Shown here: positions 40,130 to 47,418 of the stretch, one piece after another
Layout: the number at the start of each line of letters is the position of its first letter
Numbering within the stretch: the stretch's first letter is position 1
Assembly (NCBI GenBank): GCA_900549715.1
Contig: URPK01000007.1
Location: forward strand, 32,483-96,482
Length of the DNA stretch: 64,000 bases
Reading direction: 5' to 3'
From: an uncultured Collinsella sp.
GTDB taxonomy: Bacteria; Actinomycetota; Coriobacteriia; Coriobacteriales; Coriobacteriaceae
Notes under the pieces: model-generated
The model's database searches: none
Told to the model about the DNA's origin: nothing
The model's input: the letters and a program-made list of their open reading frames with translations, nothing else
Program-made: the position numbers and the translations under genes

Positions 40130-40914
40130 TCAAGATTAAGTCTGCAACGCAAATCGAGCAGATGAAGAAGGCAGGAGCGCTATCTAAGATGGCGCTCCGC
40201 CACGTTGGAGCCATGGTGCGCCCTGGTGTTTCGACCTTTGAGCTCGATCAGCTCGCGGAGCAGATTATCCGTATGCATGGCGGCACCCCGGCCTTTAAGG
40301 GTTACGGCGGGTTCCCCGGTACCATTTGCGCATCGATTAACGATGCCGTGGTCCACGGTATTCCCAACCCCGACATGATCCTGCGCGATGGCGATATCAT
40401 CTCCATCGATACGGGAGCCGTTGTCGACGGTTGGGTTGGCGATAACGCTTGGACGTTTTTTGTCGGCACACCCACGCCCGAGGCCAAGGCCCTGTGCGAG
40501 GTCACGCGCGATTGCCTTAAGGCTGCCATCGAGCAGGCTGTTCCCGGTAACCATATCGGGGATGTTGGTTACGCCGTTCAGTCCCTCGCCGAGTCTCACG
40601 GTTACGGCGTGCTTCGTGACTATGTGGGCCATGGCATTGGCCGCGTGATGCACGAGGACCCCAACGTTCCTAACTATGGAAAGAAGGGGAGGGGCGTTCG
40701 CCTCCAGGCCGGCATGGTCATTGCCATCGAGCCGATGGTTACGATGGGTTCCAACCATGTGAGCACGGGCTCCGACGGTTGGATTGTTACGACCAACGAC
40801 CACCTGCCCGCCGCACACTACGAGAACACCGTCGCCATTACCAATGACGGTCCGGTGATTCTCACCACGGATGCCCAGGGTGCTTGGTGTTCCTTGCAAG
40901 GCGGTGAAATGTAA
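40126..40914 (+). CDS. map: Type I methionine aminopeptidase
   Basis: A 262-residue enzyme that removes N-terminal methionine. Metal ligands are in DGDIISIDTGAVVDGWVGDN (two Asp), GHGIGRVMHEDP (His) and AIEPMV (Glu), with a C-terminal Glu in HYENTVAIT. It has no N-terminal zinc finger. It overlaps adk by 4 bp. A long imperfect palindrome follows the stop. Confidence 0.97.
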   Translation: MIKIKSATQIEQMKKAGALSKMALRHVGAMVRPGVSTFELDQLAEQIIRMHGGTPAFKGYGGFPGTICASINDAVVHGIPNPDMILRDGDIISIDTGAVVDGWVGDNAWTFFVGTPTPEAKALCEVTRDCLKAAIEQAVPGNHIGDVGYAVQSLAESHGYGVLRDYVGHGIGRVMHEDPNVPNYGKKGRGVRLQAGMVIAIEPMVTMGSNHVSTGSDGWIVTTNDHLPAAHYENTVAITNDGPVILTTDAQGAWCSLQGGEM

Positions 40915-40925
40915 AAGTCGCCGCC

Positions 40926-41013
40926 CCCTGATGCCCAACCTCGCCTTTCAATTTCGAAGGCATGACCCCAAGGTCTATGCCTTCTCATTTCAAGGCGATC
41001 TTGGGCATCAGGG
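40926..41013. repeat. Long imperfect palindrome after map
   Basis: The two halves, about 42 nt each, pair as CCCTGATGCCCAA with TTGGGCATCAGGG, CGCCTT with AAGGCG and GAAGGCAT with ATGCCTTC, with internal mismatches between. A T-rich stretch (GGCTTTGTTTTACATTT) follows 5 nt later, so it may terminate the adk-map transcript. Its size and symmetry also fit a MITE-like repeat. Confidence 0.85.
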
Positions 41014-41148
41014 AACGGCTTTGTTTTACATTTCTCAAATGTAACAAGTTCCGCTTAGTTGTGGAGCCATTACGAAGATACTACGATACGTGCATGCGTA
41101 TTGTAGAATACTCAATCGCTGTCGTTTTCTAGAGAAAGATGATTGCTT

Positions 41149-41367
41149 GTGAAGAAGGAAGACGCAATTGAGCTCGAGGGTACGGTAAAGGAACCGTTGC
41201 CCAATGCCATGTTTAAGGTCGAGCTCGAGAACGGTCATTCGGTTCTGTGCAACATTTCTGGCAAGATCCGAATGAATTACATCCGTATTCTCCCCGGTGA
41301 CAGGGTTGTCGTGGAGCTTTCCCCGTACGACCTGACCCGCGGCCGCATCACCTATCGCTACAAATAG
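41149..41367 (+). CDS. infA: Translation initiation factor IF-1
   Basis: A 72-residue S1/OB-fold protein, exactly the family length when started at GTG 41149: MKKEDAIELEGTVKEPLPN, with MFKVELENGHSVLCNISGKI and GDRVVVELSPYDLTRGRI. A TTG two codons upstream is closer to the AGAGAAAG site than is usual. IF-1 blocks the A site during initiation. A possible -10 TAGAAT at 41104 suggests a promoter after the palindrome. Confidence 0.95.
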   Translation: MKKEDAIELEGTVKEPLPNAMFKVELENGHSVLCNISGKIRMNYIRILPGDRVVVELSPYDLTRGRITYRYK

Positions 41368-41517
41368 CGGCACGCATACACGCACTCCATTTCCGGCTGC
41401 AGGCTTAGCTCAACCTACGGTCGGATTGTGTGTGAAGACCAGCCATAGTTTTAAACGCCTGCGGCTGGGCGAGTAGATAGTAGGGAAGTAGTTTGAGCGC
41501 TACCGAAAGGAAGAACG

Positions 41518-41631
41518 ATGAAGGTACGTCCTTCGGTCAAGAAGATGTGCGATAAGTGCAAAATCATTAGGCGCCATGGCAAGGTCCTCGTCATTTGCGA
41601 GAACCCCCGTCATAAGCAGCGTCAGGGTTAA
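41518..41631 (+). CDS. rpmJ: 50S ribosomal protein L36
   Basis: A 37-residue protein, MKVRPSVKKMCDKCKIIRRH, then GKVLVICENPRHKQRQG. The zinc ligands are Cys11, Cys14, Cys27 and His32. It has GAAAGGAAG before the ATG and lies in its usual place between infA and rpsM. The 150-bp spacer from infA contains a possible CCAGCC/GGCTGG stem at about 41441-41469. Confidence 0.96.
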   Translation: MKVRPSVKKMCDKCKIIRRHGKVLVICENPRHKQRQG

Positions 41632-41645
41632 GAGAGGAGACTACG

Positions 41646-42020
41646 TTGGCCCGTATTAATGGTGTCGACCTCCCGCGTGAGAAGCGCGTTGAGATCGGTC
41701 TGACCTACATTTACGGCATCGGCCGCACCACTGCGACGAAGATCTGCGTCGAGTGCAACGTTAACGTGGATACGCGCGTTAAGGACCTCACCGAGGATGA
41801 GGTTAACGCCATCCGCGATTATATCGATAAGAACCAGATCATGGTTGAGGGTGACCTCCGCCGTGAGCGCAACCAGAACGTCAAGCGCCTTATGGACATC
41901 GGCTGCAACCGCGGCCTTCGTCACCGCAAGGGCCTCCCGGTCCGCGGCCAGCGCACCCACACTAACGCTCGTACCCGCAAGGGCCCGAAGCGTCAGATCG
42001 GTGCTAAGAAGAAGAAATAA
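41646..42020 (+). CDS. rpsM: 30S ribosomal protein S13
   Basis: A 124-residue S13 starting at TTG 41646 behind AGAGGAGA: MARINGVDLPREKRVEIGLT, then the basic tail PVRGQRTHTNARTRKGPKRQ. It bridges the subunits at the head. The TTG start is unusual but homology leaves no other choice. Confidence 0.96.
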   Translation: MARINGVDLPREKRVEIGLTYIYGIGRTTATKICVECNVNVDTRVKDLTEDEVNAIRDYIDKNQIMVEGDLRRERNQNVKRLMDIGCNRGLRHRKGLPVRGQRTHTNARTRKGPKRQIGAKKKK

Positions 42021-42034
42021 GGAGCGCTAGATAG

Positions 42035-42439
42035 ATGGCTACTGCTAAGAAGAACGTTCGCGCTGCCCGTCTGAAGCGCGCGGACCGTAAGAACATTTCC
42101 GTGGGCCAGGCTCACATTCGTTCTACGTTCAACAACACGATCGTTTCGATCACCGATCCCCAGGGCAACGTCATTTCCTGGAAGTCGGCTGGCCAGGTGG
42201 GCTTCAAGGGCTCCCGTAAGTCCACGCCGTTCGCTGCCCAGATGGCTGCCGAGGCTGCTGCCAAGCAGGCCATGGAGCACGGTATGAAGAAGGTTTCCGT
42301 CTTCGTCAAGGGCCCCGGCTCCGGTCGTGAGACCGCCATCCGCTCCCTCCAGGCTGCTGGCCTCGAGGTCTCGAGCATCCAGGACAAGACCCCCATCCCG
42401 CACAACGGCTGCCGCCCCAAGAAGCGTCGCCGCGTGTAA
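42035..42439 (+). CDS. rpsK: 30S ribosomal protein S11
   Basis: A 134-residue S11 with AHIRSTFNNTIVSITDPQGN and the closing GCRPKKRRRV. It lies on the platform near the mRNA exit. Follows rpsM by 14 nt. Confidence 0.97.
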   Translation: MATAKKNVRAARLKRADRKNISVGQAHIRSTFNNTIVSITDPQGNVISWKSAGQVGFKGSRKSTPFAAQMAAEAAAKQAMEHGMKKVSVFVKGPGSGRETAIRSLQAAGLEVSSIQDKTPIPHNGCRPKKRRRV

Positions 42440-42458
42440 CTGAAAGGATCGTATCAAT

Positions 42459-43055
42459 ATGGCAATCGACAGGACTCCTGTTCTTAAGCGCTGCCGTCAG
42501 CTCGGGATCGATCCCGCTGAGCTCGGTTACAGCAGCAAGAAGGAATCTATCCGTCAGCCCAAGCGCCGTCGCAAGGAATCTGAGTACGGCATGCAGCTGC
42601 GCGAGAAGCAGAAGGTCAAGTTCATCTATGGCGTTCTGGAGAAGCAGTTCCACGGCTACTTCAACAAGGCCCGTAAGATGAACGGCGTCACCGGTGAGAA
42701 CCTCATGATCATCCTTGAGTCTCGCCTCGACAACGTCGTCTTCCGTCTTGGCTTCGCCCGCACCCGCAAAGAGGCTCGTCAGTCCGTCCGTCACGGTCAC
42801 TTCACCGTGAACGGCAAGCGCGTGGACATCCCGTCCTACCGCGTCAAGGCCGGCGACGTCGTCGCAGTCGGCGAGAAGTTCCGTGACCTCCTCCCCATCA
42901 AGGAGGCTCTGATTTCCTCCGAGCGTTTCGAGGTCCCTGGCTGGCTCGAGGTCGATATCGAGAAGCTGTCTGGTAACGTGCTCGCTCTGCCGACGCGTGA
43001 GCAGATCAGCGGTGATATCAACGAGCAGCTCATCGTCGAGCTCTACTCTAAGTAG
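42459..43055 (+). CDS. rpsD: 30S ribosomal protein S4
   Basis: A 198-residue S4 with the S4 RNA-binding domain RLDNVVFRLGFARTRKEARQ, then SVRHGHFTVNGKRVDIPSYR. The N-terminus lacks the four-Cys zinc site of some S4 forms. S4 nucleates small subunit assembly. Follows rpsK by 19 nt. Confidence 0.97.
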   Translation: MAIDRTPVLKRCRQLGIDPAELGYSSKKESIRQPKRRRKESEYGMQLREKQKVKFIYGVLEKQFHGYFNKARKMNGVTGENLMIILESRLDNVVFRLGFARTRKEARQSVRHGHFTVNGKRVDIPSYRVKAGDVVAVGEKFRDLLPIKEALISSERFEVPGWLEVDIEKLSGNVLALPTREQISGDINEQLIVELYSK

Positions 43056-43087
43056 TCCATCCGGGCTGCTGAGGCTGGAGGTAATAC

Positions 43088-44029
43088 ATGTCAGAATTCA
43101 TTAGGCCTCAGGTTCAGGTCGAAGAGATTAACGAGACGTCTGCTCGTGTCTCCGTCGAGCCGCTCGAGCGTGGCTACGGCGATACGCTGGGTAACTCCCT
43201 TCGTCGCGTTCTTCTGTCCTCGCTCGAGGGTGCCGCCGTCGAGGCTATTCAGATCGATGGTGCGCAGCACGAGTTCATGACCATCCCTAACATGGTCGAG
43301 GATGTCACCGACATCGTCCTGAATGTCAAGGGTCTTGTCTTCAGGGCTCTCGGCACGACCGACGAGGCGACCGCCACCATCTCGGTTGACGGCCCCTGCG
43401 AGGTCACCGGTGCGGACTTCTTTATTCCGTCCGAGTTTGAGCTGGTCAACCCCGAGCAGCACATCGCTACGCTCACCGAGGGTGGCCATCTCACCATGAG
43501 CATGCGCATCGGCTATGGCCGCGGCTATGTCTCTGGCGAGGCTAACAAGCGCGACAACGATCCCATCGGTGTGATCCACGTCGACTCGCTGTACTCGCCG
43601 GTGTCCCGTTGCGCCAAGCTCGTTGAGGCTTGCCGTGTCGGTCAGCACACCGACTACGACCGCCTTGTCCTCGAGATCGAGACCAACGGCTCCATCGCTC
43701 CGCGCGACGCCGTGGTCCAGGCTGCCAATATCATCAACCAGCATATGGCTGCCTTTATGAACCTTGCCGAGACCCCCGAGGTCGAGGAGGAGGCTTCGAT
43801 CTTCGCTCCCGAGGTCACCAACGACAACGCCGAGCTGGACAAGCAGATCGAGGATCTGGACCTTTCCGTCCGTTCCTACAACTGCCTTAAGCGCGCCAGC
43901 ATTCACTCGGTCCGTCAACTCGTTGAGTTCTCGGAGAACGATCTGCTCAACATCCGTAACTTCGGTGTTAAGTCGATCGAGGAAGTGAAGGACAAGCTTG
44001 AGTCCATGGGCCTGAGCCTGAAGGCTTAA
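43088..44029 (+). CDS. rpoA: DNA-directed RNA polymerase subunit alpha
   Basis: A 313-residue alpha subunit. The N-terminal dimerisation domain has PLERGYGDTLGNSLRRVLLS. The C-terminal domain binds UP elements and activators through LDLSVRSYNCLKRASIHSVR and NIRNFGVKSIEEVKDKLESM. Two copies nucleate core polymerase assembly. CTGGAGG precedes the ATG. Confidence 0.98.
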   Translation: MSEFIRPQVQVEEINETSARVSVEPLERGYGDTLGNSLRRVLLSSLEGAAVEAIQIDGAQHEFMTIPNMVEDVTDIVLNVKGLVFRALGTTDEATATISVDGPCEVTGADFFIPSEFELVNPEQHIATLTEGGHLTMSMRIGYGRGYVSGEANKRDNDPIGVIHVDSLYSPVSRCAKLVEACRVGQHTDYDRLVLEIETNGSIAPRDAVVQAANIINQHMAAFMNLAETPEVEEEASIFAPEVTNDNAELDKQIEDLDLSVRSYNCLKRASIHSVRQLVEFSENDLLNIRNFGVKSIEEVKDKLESMGLSLKA

Positions 44030-44059
44030 TGCTTCGCATATTTGAGGAGAAACTAGACC

Positions 44060-44542
44060 ATGCGTCACAACGTTAAGAAGGGCCTGAAGCTCGGCACCGA
44101 TGCGAGCCACACCAAGGCCATGAAGAAGAGCCTTGCTAAGGCCCTCTTCGAGAACGACCGCATCAAGACCACCGAGACCCGTGCTAAGGCGCTGCGTTCG
44201 GTCGTCGACCCGATCATCACTTGGGCCAAGAAGGGCGACCTGCACTCTCGTCGTCTGGCTATCGCCAAGCTCGGCGATAAGCAGCTCGTTGCCGAGATTT
44301 TCGACAAGGCTGCTCAGGGCATGTGGCAGGACCGCAACGGCGGTTACACCCGCATCATGAAGCTCGGTAACCGTAAGGGCGACAACGCTCCCATCGTTAT
44401 CATGGAGCTCGTCACCGAGCCTTGCACGCCTAAGGCCAAGAAGGCTGCTCCGGCCCCCAAGAAGGCCGCTGCTCCCAAGAAGGTCGAGGCTGTCGAGGAG
44501 ACCGCTGCCGAGGAGGCTCCTGCTGAGGAGACCGCTGAGTAG
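44060..44542 (+). CDS. rplQ: 50S ribosomal protein L17 with C-terminal extension
   Basis: A 160-residue protein. Residues 1-118 are standard L17 (LGTDASHTKAMKKSLAKALF, then RTTETRAKALR-like KTTETRAKALR). A tail of about 40 residues rich in Ala, Lys, Pro and Glu follows (PKAKKAAPAPKKAAAPKKVE), a type of extension seen in some actinobacterial L17. A strong terminator ends the operon. Confidence 0.96.
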   Translation: MRHNVKKGLKLGTDASHTKAMKKSLAKALFENDRIKTTETRAKALRSVVDPIITWAKKGDLHSRRLAIAKLGDKQLVAEIFDKAAQGMWQDRNGGYTRIMKLGNRKGDNAPIVIMELVTEPCTPKAKKAAPAPKKAAAPKKVEAVEETAAEEAPAEETAE

Positions 44543-44568
44543 ACATTCCGTCTGCATAGGCTATATTC

Positions 44569-44599
44569 GAGGGGTACGTTCGCGTACCCCTCTTTTTTT
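44569..44599 (+). terminator. Terminator of the ribosomal operon
   Basis: GAGGGGTACG at 44569-44578 pairs perfectly with CGTACCCCTC at 44583-44592, followed by seven T's. Confidence 0.95.
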
Positions 44600-44634
44600 G
44601 TCGCGATACCGTTGCTTGTTTGTTGGGAGCGCCC

Positions 44635-45459
44635 ATGACTGCGCCGTCTGATTTCAATTCGATTTCCGAGCTTGACGCCACGCTCGTATATCGCGTGGCC
44701 TATGATGGCTCGTCGTATAGCGGATTTGCCGAGCAGCCGGGACAGACGACGGTTGCGGGTGAGCTACGTCGAGCCATCGAGACGCTGCTTCGCCGCCCGA
44801 TCGATCTGACGTGTGCGGGGCGTACCGATGCCGGCGTGCATGCCGTGGCTCAGTACATCAGCGTGCCCGTAACGGACGCTGAGCTCGCTTGTACGCGCCG
44901 TAGGTGGCTGCGGGCTATGGATGCCCTGCTGCCCAAAGATATCGCCATAAACGAGGTCTACAAGGCCCGTAAAGGCTTTTCTGCGCGTTTTGACGCGCGT
45001 TCCCGTACGTATACGTACCGTATTGCCGATCGAGATGCGCGCCCCGTGCTGTCCCGCGGTGCCGTGTGGTGGCATCGCTTTCCCTTGGATGTTGAGGCTA
45101 TGTCTGCTGCCTGCCCCGCTCTGCTGGGCGAGCAGGACTTTAAAAGCTTTTGCAAGGTTGCTTCGGCCGTTGGCAAGCCCACGCATCGCTGCGTGATGCG
45201 TGCCGAATTTGGCCATGAGGTTGCGTTTGGCGAGGACATCCTGACGTTCACCATCGAGGGCAATGCGTTTCTGCATTCGATGGTCCGTACGATCGTGGGC
45301 ACGCTTGTCGAGATTGGCATGCATCGCCGTGAACCCGAGTGGATGCGCGAGGTCATCGATGCTTGCGACCGTACCGCTGCGGGCCCCACGGCTCCTGCCT
45401 GCGGCCTTACGTTTATGGGCGTGGATTACGATCCCGCCGAGCTTGTCGTGCTCGACTAG
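44635..45459 (+). CDS. truA: tRNA pseudouridine(38-40) synthase
   Basis: A 274-residue TruA. The catalytic Asp is in CAGRTDAGVHAVAQ; YRVAYDGSSYSGFAEQPGQT opens the fold and NAFLHSMVRTIVGTLVEIG closes it. It modifies U38-40 in the tRNA anticodon arm. The ATG at 44635 has GGGAG upstream. It lies directly behind the rplQ terminator, as in many Gram-positives. Confidence 0.95.
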   Translation: MTAPSDFNSISELDATLVYRVAYDGSSYSGFAEQPGQTTVAGELRRAIETLLRRPIDLTCAGRTDAGVHAVAQYISVPVTDAELACTRRRWLRAMDALLPKDIAINEVYKARKGFSARFDARSRTYTYRIADRDARPVLSRGAVWWHRFPLDVEAMSAACPALLGEQDFKSFCKVASAVGKPTHRCVMRAEFGHEVAFGEDILTFTIEGNAFLHSMVRTIVGTLVEIGMHRREPEWMREVIDACDRTAAGPTAPACGLTFMGVDYDPAELVVLD

Positions 45460-45620
45460 GGGAGGGCTCGACGCGTCGTGCGTCGACACCTGCCATCTGT
45501 GGGCTGCGCGTGTGCAACATCTGTTCTTGGCGTGCAATACAACCGGTGTCTCATTGCTTTTATTGCCGGGGTGTACCATGAACCACGGTTTGATTCATTG
45601 CTGTCGAGAGGACGGATAAT

Positions 45621-46661
45621 TTGGTTCGACGTGGCTCGCATCCGCGACTTTCGGTGATTCTTGTGGTAGAAGGTTCGCCCAGCTATGCGATGCGTGCGCT
45701 CGAGAGTATCCAGAACCAAGACCTCTACGATTTGCAGATTGTCGTTGTCTGTCGCGATGCTGCGCCCGGTGTGCGCCATTCGCTTCAAGTTGCTGCCGAC
45801 AGGGACATCCATATTGATTTGATTGACATCGAGGACGCGACGCGCGGCGCTTGTCTTCGTGCTGGTTTTGCTGCCTCGCGCGGCTCTCAAATCATCGCCA
45901 TGAACGCCGATGAGTGGTTTGCTCCGCAGTCCCTTTCCAAGATGGTCGATACCGCGTGCGATACTGCGGCAGACATAGTGTTCCCCACGGTATCGCTCGA
46001 CCGCTATGATGCACATCGAGAGCGCCATTCGCGCGTCTTGGATGCTGCCTCTATTGTCATTGAAGACAAGTCTTCGATGGTGACCGGGCTGCCCCAGTTG
46101 ATTTTAGGCGGCTTGGTTGCTCAAGTCTCCGGCGTGATGTATAGCCGTCCGCTGTTTGAGGCATGCCTGTCGCACGGCAAGGCGTACCGTACGGTTGAGT
46201 TTATGGCATATGCGCTCTCGCAGGCACGATGCGTGTTCGGCCTCGGCGATGCTTGTTTCCACGCGGCGGCACCTAAGCTTACAGATGCCTTTGATCCCAC
46301 CATGTATGCCAGGGTATCCGATGACATCCGAGCGCTCGACGAGCTTGCAGACTCACTCTCGGAAGCAGATAGCGGTGGTCGGCTCAAGCTGGCAAGCCAA
46401 AAGTTCTACTTTGCCGGACTGGTCGCCTGCATCGAGAATTTGTGTCTGAGCCCGCATGGAGTGTCGTCAATCGAGCGTTCCGCCCGCATGCGTGATATGC
46501 TCGATGCGCCTCGAACCCGTCAGATGGTCGCCGCGCTCAAGGACAACCATCGGGGACTCGGTCTGTTGTTTGGGCCGATTGCCAGCGCCAAGCCCGCGCG
46601 CTGCGTGATGTGTACGCATCTGGCAGCTTTTCTTAACCGGACGGGCGCAAAAACCGCTTAA
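45621..46661 (+). CDS. Glycosyltransferase family 2-like protein
   Basis: A 346-residue protein whose first 110 residues have the GT-A nucleotide-sugar fold (LSVILVVEGSPSYAMRALES, then IQNQDLYDLQIVVVCRDA and an acidic MNADEWF in place of the DxD). The C-terminal 200 residues match nothing I know and have no membrane helix. It starts at TTG 45621 behind GAGAGG. The sugar and acceptor are unknown; the altered DxD leaves open that it is not an active transferase. It stands alone between truA and argR. Confidence 0.6.
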   Translation: MVRRGSHPRLSVILVVEGSPSYAMRALESIQNQDLYDLQIVVVCRDAAPGVRHSLQVAADRDIHIDLIDIEDATRGACLRAGFAASRGSQIIAMNADEWFAPQSLSKMVDTACDTAADIVFPTVSLDRYDAHRERHSRVLDAASIVIEDKSSMVTGLPQLILGGLVAQVSGVMYSRPLFEACLSHGKAYRTVEFMAYALSQARCVFGLGDACFHAAAPKLTDAFDPTMYARVSDDIRALDELADSLSEADSGGRLKLASQKFYFAGLVACIENLCLSPHGVSSIERSARMRDMLDAPRTRQMVAALKDNHRGLGLLFGPIASAKPARCVMCTHLAAFLNRTGAKTA

Positions 46662-46793
46662 ACGGCTCATTACGAAACAAACTTGCATAGAATTGTTTCG
46701 AAATGCATTCTTATACACAAAAGCCTTCAAATAGCGTTAAACTATTCAATCACTGATTGATTGTCTCCGCCATCTTTTGGAGAGAGGGTTTGT

Positions 46794-47231
46794 ATGGCTA
46801 AAAAACGCAATGGGCGCCAGGATGCCATTAGAGATATTGTGCGCAATAAGGACGTCCGCACGCAGCGCGTGCTGGTCGATGAGCTCCGTGCTATGGGCTT
46901 TGATTGCACGCAGGCGACTGTCTCTCGCGATATTGCCGACATGGGGCTGCGTAAGCTCCCTGAGGGTATCTATGTTCTGGCAGAGGACCTGCACCTGCAG
47001 CGTATGGTTTCCGAGCTCGTAACGGGCGTTCTACGTACCGATAATCTGGTTATGATCAAGGCTCAGCCTGGCACGGCTTCCGGCATCGCCGCCGCCGTTG
47101 ATGCGGCAGAGTTGCCCGATGTGCTTGGCTCGCTTGCCGGCAACGATACGATTTTGGTTATTGCCCAGACGGCCGAGGACGGCGAGCGTCTCGAGGCGCT
47201 GATCAATAAGCTGAGCAATTCTCGCAAGTAG
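46794..47231 (+). CDS. argR: Arginine repressor
   Basis: A 145-residue ArgR. The N-terminal winged helix reads RQDAIRDIVRNKDVRTQRVL, then DCTQATVSRDIADMGLRKL. The C-terminal hexamerisation and arginine-binding domain holds PGTASGIAAAVDAAELPDVL and GNDTILVIAQ. It represses arginine synthesis or activates arginine use. No arginine genes are adjacent. GGAGAGAGGG supports the ATG at 46794. Confidence 0.93.
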   Translation: MAKKRNGRQDAIRDIVRNKDVRTQRVLVDELRAMGFDCTQATVSRDIADMGLRKLPEGIYVLAEDLHLQRMVSELVTGVLRTDNLVMIKAQPGTASGIAAAVDAAELPDVLGSLAGNDTILVIAQTAEDGERLEALINKLSNSRK

Positions 47232-47280
47232 GCATGCGGGCCGTGTGCTCGGCACTGTGCGCGCTGACATCGTGGCTTGT

Positions 47281-47315
47281 AAGGGGTATCGACGTTGGTC
47301 GGTACCCCCTTTTTG
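47281..47315 (+). terminator. Terminator after argR
   Basis: AAGGGGTATCGAC pairs with GTCGGTACCCC, followed by TTTTT. Confidence 0.88.
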
Positions 47316-47351
47316 TTTGCCGGTATAAAGACCGCCCACCAGGTCGCTTTA

Positions 47352-47396
47352 AACTAAAAGGCCCCCGAGCAGTTACATAAGCTGATCGGGGGCCTT
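47352..47396 (-). terminator. Terminator after the PBP gene
   Basis: AAGGCCCCCGA at 47358-47368 pairs with TCGGGGGCCTT at 47386-47396. On the minus strand it is followed by TTTTAGTTT. Confidence 0.85.
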
Positions 47397-47418
47397 GTTG
47401 CTTATGGCCGGATGATTT

